Shown here: positions 6,861 to 10,210 of the stretch, in pieces
Layout: each line of letters begins with the position of its first letter
Numbering within the stretch: position 1 is the first letter of the stretch
From: Candidatus Melainabacteria bacterium
Lineage (GTDB): Bacteria; Cyanobacteriota; Vampirovibrionia; Obscuribacterales; Obscuribacteraceae
Reading direction: 5' to 3'
Length of the DNA: 10,210 nucleotides
NCBI GenBank assembly: GCA_003175915.1
Contig: PSRH01000021.1
Location: 1 to 10,210, forward strand
Made by a program: the position numbers and the translations under genes
Notes under the pieces: model-generated
The model's database searches: none
What the model was told of the DNA's origin: nothing
Seen by the model: the letters and a program-made list of their open reading frames with translations, nothing else

Positions 6861-6899
6861 CCTGGAACCAGGGCAGGCTAAAAGCGTCTAGGCCCTAGA
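6861..6899. promoter_or_regulatory. Two tandem palindromes between Ku and the small membrane protein
   Basis: In the 74-bp gap after Ku, CCTGG-AA-CCAGG (6861-6872) is followed 14 bases later by TCTAGG-C-CCTAGA (6887-6899), a perfect 6-bp inverted repeat with a single central base. The second ends 19 bases before the ATG of the next gene, the place for an operator. Neither is followed by a T-run. No -35/-10 pair is obvious, so the downstream genes could either be read through from Ku or be started here under control of a repressor. Confidence 0.35.
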
Positions 6900-6918
6900 G
6901 TTCAGCTATGGGTGAGCC

Positions 6919-7227
6919 ATGATGAAACAGAATCTGCAAAAAACATCAGATCCTAACGCCAGCGTTGAATTGAAACAGCCTTCAGAGCTGGGCATTAAGA
7001 GCTTTCCTTTACTGCCGACTTTCGTTATCACGCTATTAACGTTAGCGATCATTCTGATCGCAGTAATGCTAACAACAAACAGCGGCATTATCACGCAGGA
7101 ACGGCCGAGGGCGCCGGCTGTTCAATCAGAAGATAAGAGCCACGCAGCTGGTACACCAGTTCAATCCGACGCGGTCATCCCTAGATCAGTAGAGCACGAG
7201 ACACCGTCAGATCTTGAACACCGCTGA
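6919..7227 (+). CDS. Small single-pass membrane protein, unknown function
   Basis: I do not recognise this 102-residue protein. Residues 1-30 are polar, residues 32-52 (LPTFVITLLTLAIILIAVML, starting at 32) are one strongly hydrophobic helix, and 53-102 is a polar tail rich in Pro, Ser, Glu and His with no structure suggested. There is no signal-peptide-like positive n-region directly before the helix apart from Lys27, so the most likely arrangement is an N-in anchor with the disordered tail outside the membrane; the reverse cannot be excluded. The start could be either of two adjacent ATGs (6919 or 6922); the sequence GGGTGAG at 6910-6916 is a weak ribosome binding site. It sits 74 bp after Ku and 81 bp before the acyl-activating fusion, on the same strand. 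Its reading frame is open and its composition protein-like, but conservation has not been tested, so its status as a gene is good rather than certain. Confidence 0.7.
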   Translation: MMKQNLQKTSDPNASVELKQPSELGIKSFPLLPTFVITLLTLAIILIAVMLTTNSGIITQERPRAPAVQSEDKSHAAGTPVQSDAVIPRSVEHETPSDLEHR

Positions 7228-7254
7228 TTGCATAGAGTTGCTTTTGGCTTGGAA

Positions 7255-7296
7255 CACAGCTGTGGGGGCAAACGTCCTCGGCCTTAGTGCAGGGGG
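7255..7296 (+). promoter_or_regulatory. Palindrome CACAGCTGTG and ribosome binding site before the fusion gene
   Basis: The 81-bp gap ahead of the fusion gene contains the perfect 10-bp palindrome CACAGCTGTG (7255-7264) and AGGGGG (7291-7296), a plausible but rather distant ribosome binding site (12 bases to the ATG at 7309). A 10-bp palindrome can arise by chance, so only the ribosome binding site supports function, by fixing the start. Confidence 0.3.
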
Positions 7297-7308
7297 TTAA
7301 TTTTACTG

Positions 7309-10029
7309 ATGAGTTTAGCAATTAAGTCTCCTACTTATGATCTCCCGGCGGAAACTCTTCGCGGGTTCTGCGCCCAGCTTAATGAACGTGGCAGGCAGAC
7401 TGCGATTGTTTCCTTTGCTGCCGAAACAAGGGAAAAACTAACCTTCCATGAACTCTGGCAGGCAATTAAGAGTGTTTCGGCCGGCCTGTTGAAAGATGGC
7501 TTGCAGAAAGGCGACAAGGTCATACTTCTTGCTGCGAATAGCACGCACTTGATCATTTCTGCCCTGGCTGTTATCGAGGCGGGCGGCGTCTGTGTGCCGG
7601 TCGATTCTCAATCTGATGACGAAGCTTTAAAGCACATACTGAAAGATAGTGGCGCTAAACGCTTGTTTGTCGACGAGAAGGGACTGCAACGATATGAGCG
7701 CCTGGGTCGTTCGAAAAAGTTGGAATTGGTGCGCCTGGACGACCCAGCCCAATGGCGCCACATGCAAGCGAAAGCTAAGGAAGAAGGTCATCAACTCGAT
7801 GCCAATGACGAGGCGGTGCTTTTCTACACATCTGGTACGACCGGCCCACCCAAAGGTGTGCCGCTAACGCACGGCAATATTGTTACTCAGCTAGATGCTG
7901 TTTTGAAAATGAAGCTTGTCCGGCCAACGGACCGCATACTACTGCCGCTGCCTCTATTTCACGTATATCCATTTGTGATCGGACTGCTTGTACCACTTTC
8001 ACTTGGCGTACCCGTAATTTTGCCGAAATCAGTTACCGGTCCCGACATAGTAAAAGCAACGAAAGAAGGCGAAGCGACCTTGCTAGTATCTGTTCCTCGT
8101 CTTCTGCGCGCTATGTACAGTGCAATCGAGGCAAAGGCAAGAGCGAATAATATTTCTGGCACCACATTCGATATCGCTACTCGAGTCAGTGGATTCTTCC
8201 GCGGCTTAAATCTCAATCTTGGACATATGCTGTTCAAGCCAGTTCATAAGCAATTTCCGAAACTGCGATTACTGGCGTGCGGTGGCGCTATTTTAGAACC
8301 TGAGCTCGCCCATAATCTGATGGCTCTGGGTTGGGATATAGCGGTTGGTTACGGGCTGACCGAGACATCGCCACTGCTCACCATTCGCCTGCCGGAAAAC
8401 AGGGATATCGAGAGCGTTGGGAAGCCTGTTCCCGGAGTACAGCTACGCCTGCAAAAGGTTGAGGAATTATCGGAAGATAATGCCAACTCGCCTGACTCGC
8501 AGGCAAGCGACGAGAATCTCACTGAAGTACAGGCGAAAGGGCCGAACATTTTTAGCGGCTATCACAACCTTCCGGAAAAAACGGCTGAATGCTTTACTCA
8601 GGATGGTTGGTTTAAGACCGGCGATATCGGCTATGTGAAGCACGGCAACCTGCATGTGGCTGGACGAATCAACATAATGATGAAGAGTGAGGGTGGTAAG
8701 AAGATCCAACCCGAGGAAGTAGAGAAGAAATACAGTGATGATCCCGCTATTCGCGAAATTGGAGTGCTCGAAAATAAACAGAAGTTAGTTGCTCTAGTTG
8801 TGCCCAATCTAAAGTCGGTCGGAAAGGATGGCACTCGTGACAAGATTGCGGAAGTAATACGCAAGAAGTCGGAGTCCATTCCTTCTTATTATCGTGTTGT
8901 GGATTTCGCTCTGACAAGAGAACTTCTACCGCGCACTAATCTCGGCAAGATCCGCCGTCAAGAATTGGCTGAGCGCTACGAAAAAGCGAAGAAGGATGAA
9001 GCGGCAAATAAGGGAGCGATCAGTGGCGCCAAGACAGAGCTATCCAGTCAGGACAAAGCAATCTTGGAAGAGCCGGTTGCTAAGGCATGCTGGGATTGGT
9101 TGCAGGAGAAATTCCCGGATGCTGGCTTGACTTTTGATAAGAGCCCACAACTGGACTTGAACATTGACTCTCTCGAGTGGCTCAATCTCACTTTGGAAAT
9201 GCATGAACGATTCGGTGCTGCCTTGAGTGAGGAAGCGATCGCGAGGATTGACACAGTTCGCGATCTCTTAAATGAAGTGGTCAATGCTTCTCGAAGCGGA
9301 GACGCCAACTCCTCGTTATTCGAGCACCCAGAAAAACTTCTCGATGACAGTCAGAAGAAATGGCTTAAACCCTTGAATCCAATCATGTTCTCCATCGCAT
9401 ACGTTCTCTACTGGTGCAACTACTTCCTCATGCGTCTGGCTTTCAGGGTTTCGGCCGAAGGTGCGGAGCGGATTCCCGAGGGGCAAGTCGTGTTCACGCC
9501 TAACCACGCCAGCTATCTGGATGCCTTTGCGCTCTGTTCTGTGCTCAGTTTTGATGAGTTGCGTAAAACTCAATTTGCAGGATGGGCAGGTATCGCTCTG
9601 GCCAATCCATTTAACGCCTTCATGTACCGATTAGTTCAGGCCATTCCTATCGAAGCCAAGCGCTCTCTCATTTCCAGCCTGGCTCTTGCTGTTGCTGTAT
9701 TGAAGAAAGGCCGAAATCTGGTCTGGTTTCCCGAAGGGGAAAGAACTCTAACGGGAGACCTCTTGCCCTTTAAATCCGGCGTTGGCATGTTGTTGCACAA
9801 TGTGCCTGTAAAAGTGGTGCCCGTTTTCATTTCTGGCACGCGCGAGGCTCTGCCTCCTGGGGCATTCTTTCCCAATTTCAGCAAAATCACCGTAGTGTTT
9901 GGCAAAGCGGTGCAGCCGAAGACATTGGCAAGGAGCGGCTCGGGTAATAGCGAACCGGAACGCATAGCTAAGAGTCTCCATGATCGGGTCGACAAACTGA
10001 AAATAGACACGCTAAGCCATCCCGACTAG
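7309..10029 (+). CDS. Trifunctional fusion: fatty-acid adenylation enzyme + ACP + PlsC acyltransferase
   Basis: A 906-residue protein with three domains in order. Residues 1-560 are an acyl-CoA/ACP synthetase (ANL superfamily): YTSGTTGPPKG (173-183) binds ATP phosphates, GYGLTET (347-353) contacts the adenylate, TGDIG (437-441) holds the ribose-binding Asp439, and LPRTNLGKIRR (540-550) holds the catalytic Lys547. Residues 585-660 are an acyl carrier protein: IDSLEW (619-624) has Ser621 as the phosphopantetheine site. Residues 690-900 are a lysophosphatidic-acid-type acyltransferase (PlsC): NHASYLD (732-738), the NHx4D catalytic motif, and FPEGER (807-812), the phosphate-binding motif, with a hydrophobic stretch at 691-712 likely to seat it on the membrane. 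I infer that it activates a free fatty acid as acyl-AMP, loads it on its own ACP and transfers it to glycerol-3-phosphate or a lysophospholipid. E. coli Aas joins the same two catalytic activities in the opposite order and lacks the internal ACP. The residue at the usual hinge position after GR (Asn455) is not the common Asp/Lys. Confidence 0.95.
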   Translation: MSLAIKSPTYDLPAETLRGFCAQLNERGRQTAIVSFAAETREKLTFHELWQAIKSVSAGLLKDGLQKGDKVILLAANSTHLIISALAVIEAGGVCVPVDSQSDDEALKHILKDSGAKRLFVDEKGLQRYERLGRSKKLELVRLDDPAQWRHMQAKAKEEGHQLDANDEAVLFYTSGTTGPPKGVPLTHGNIVTQLDAVLKMKLVRPTDRILLPLPLFHVYPFVIGLLVPLSLGVPVILPKSVTGPDIVKATKEGEATLLVSVPRLLRAMYSAIEAKARANNISGTTFDIATRVSGFFRGLNLNLGHMLFKPVHKQFPKLRLLACGGAILEPELAHNLMALGWDIAVGYGLTETSPLLTIRLPENRDIESVGKPVPGVQLRLQKVEELSEDNANSPDSQASDENLTEVQAKGPNIFSGYHNLPEKTAECFTQDGWFKTGDIGYVKHGNLHVAGRINIMMKSEGGKKIQPEEVEKKYSDDPAIREIGVLENKQKLVALVVPNLKSVGKDGTRDKIAEVIRKKSESIPSYYRVVDFALTRELLPRTNLGKIRRQELAERYEKAKKDEAANKGAISGAKTELSSQDKAILEEPVAKACWDWLQEKFPDAGLTFDKSPQLDLNIDSLEWLNLTLEMHERFGAALSEEAIARIDTVRDLLNEVVNASRSGDANSSLFEHPEKLLDDSQKKWLKPLNPIMFSIAYVLYWCNYFLMRLAFRVSAEGAERIPEGQVVFTPNHASYLDAFALCSVLSFDELRKTQFAGWAGIALANPFNAFMYRLVQAIPIEAKRSLISSLALAVAVLKKGRNLVWFPEGERTLTGDLLPFKSGVGMLLHNVPVKVVPVFISGTREALPPGAFFPNFSKITVVFGKAVQPKTLARSGSGNSEPERIAKSLHDRVDKLKIDTLSHPD

Positions 10030-10037
10030 ACGACACA

Positions 10038-10066
10038 CAAGTGGGAGGGTCATCCCCTCCCACTTG
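10038..10066. terminator. 12-bp stem-loop between convergent genes (possible terminator)
   Basis: CAAGTGGGAGGG (10038-10049) is the exact reverse complement of CCCTCCCACTTG (10055-10066), with the 5-base loop TCATC. It starts 9 bases after the fusion gene's stop and lies 23 bases beyond the stop of the right-hand gene, so it could end transcription from both sides. Neither strand shows a clear run of T after the stem, so it may be a Rho-aided or atypical terminator, or a transcript 3'-end stabiliser. Confidence 0.6.
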
Positions 10067-10088
10067 GCTGCTCAGCGCTCTTAATTGT

Positions 10089-10210
10089 CTAATGTCCTGG
10101 CAATTTAACCTTTTCTTCAGTGATACGCTTCACGTCCTTAGCGCCCGCACTTTTGAAAGTCTCTTCGGCCAATTTAGCCTCATCACCATTATCCGTATGA
10201 ACGGAAAGCA
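10089..10210 (-). CDS. C-terminus of a truncated gene, possibly a stress-protein-type small protein
   Basis: The right edge cuts a - strand gene. The visible frame encodes 39 residues and a TAG stop (complement of 10089-10091); its start is outside the window. The peptide contains VHTDNGDEAKLAEETFKSAG (residues 3-22 of the visible part), then AKDVKRITEEKVKLPGH. The pattern of a beta strand (LSVHT), an Asp/Glu-rich helix and GAKDV is what I would expect at the end of small general-stress-type proteins with a YflT-like domain. That family match is a memory-based impression on a short piece and is weak. The composition and the well-placed stop near the stem-loop at 10038-10066 support a real gene. 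Confidence 0.7.
   Translation of the reverse strand, partial: LSVHTDNGDEAKLAEETFKSAGAKDVKRITEEKVKLPGH

Noticed and set aside
9636..10010. Open - strand frame of 124 codons opposite the fusion gene
   Set aside because: It lies wholly within the PlsC domain, whose motifs are intact on the + strand; the antisense product is Arg/Pro/Ser-rich with no recognisable features.
7309..10029. Naming the fusion gene aas
   Set aside because: Aas has the acyltransferase first and lacks the carrier domain; the reversed order and extra ACP make the name unsafe.
1..10210. CRISPR array, insertion sequence, tRNA or rRNA
   Set aside because: No regularly spaced repeats, transposase motifs, terminal inverted repeats or cloverleaf-like sequences were seen on either strand by reading.

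Overview
The window is ordinary bacterial chromosome: densely packed genes, GC near 50 %, Shine-Dalgarno sequences ahead of most starts, and no sign of phage, insertion sequence, CRISPR array or RNA gene. The organism cannot be fixed from sequence alone. Prokaryotic Ku, a large exported TPR/ankyrin protein and a giant acyl-activating/acyltransferase fusion suggest a free-living soil, sediment or sludge bacterium with a large genome. A Melainabacteria/Obscuribacter-like lineage (non-photosynthetic relatives of cyanobacteria) would fit the flavour of the proteins, but this is an impression and not a demonstrated assignment.

Layout, left to right. (1) Positions 98-1807, + strand: a classical SDR oxidoreductase followed 36 bp later by a 10-helix EamA/DMT transporter, probably one transcript. 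(2) 1949-2737, + strand: a ferritin-like protein with a full set of candidate di-iron ligands, preceded by a 141-bp gap containing inverted repeats. (3) 2739-5144, - strand: an exported 801-residue TPR + Sel1-like + ankyrin protein whose stop lies one base from the ferritin-like gene's stop. (4) 5284-5745, - strand: a MaoC-type hotdog hydratase with a GTG start. (5) 5746-5941: a divergent promoter region with an AT-rich 11-bp direct repeat at 21-bp spacing. (6) 5942-10029, + strand: Ku (DNA end-binding for non-homologous end joining), a 102-residue single-pass membrane protein of unknown function, then a 906-residue fusion of fatty-acid adenylating enzyme, acyl carrier protein and PlsC-type acyltransferase. 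(7) A perfect 12-bp stem-loop, then the C-terminal 39 codons of a - strand gene cut by the window edge.

How the genes may work together: the SDR, MaoC hydratase and adenylation-ACP-PlsC fusion all belong to families acting on acyl chains, so a lipid-modification theme is possible, but they lie in different transcription units and no pathway is demonstrated. The fusion protein is the most self-contained biochemical story: it carries what is needed to activate a free fatty acid, hold it on its own carrier domain and pass it to a lysophospholipid-type acceptor. Ku stands without its usual partner LigD in view. I do not see a defence system or another clearly new multi-gene system; the most novel items are the fusion protein, the TPR/ankyrin protein and several unexplained palindromes in the intergenic gaps.
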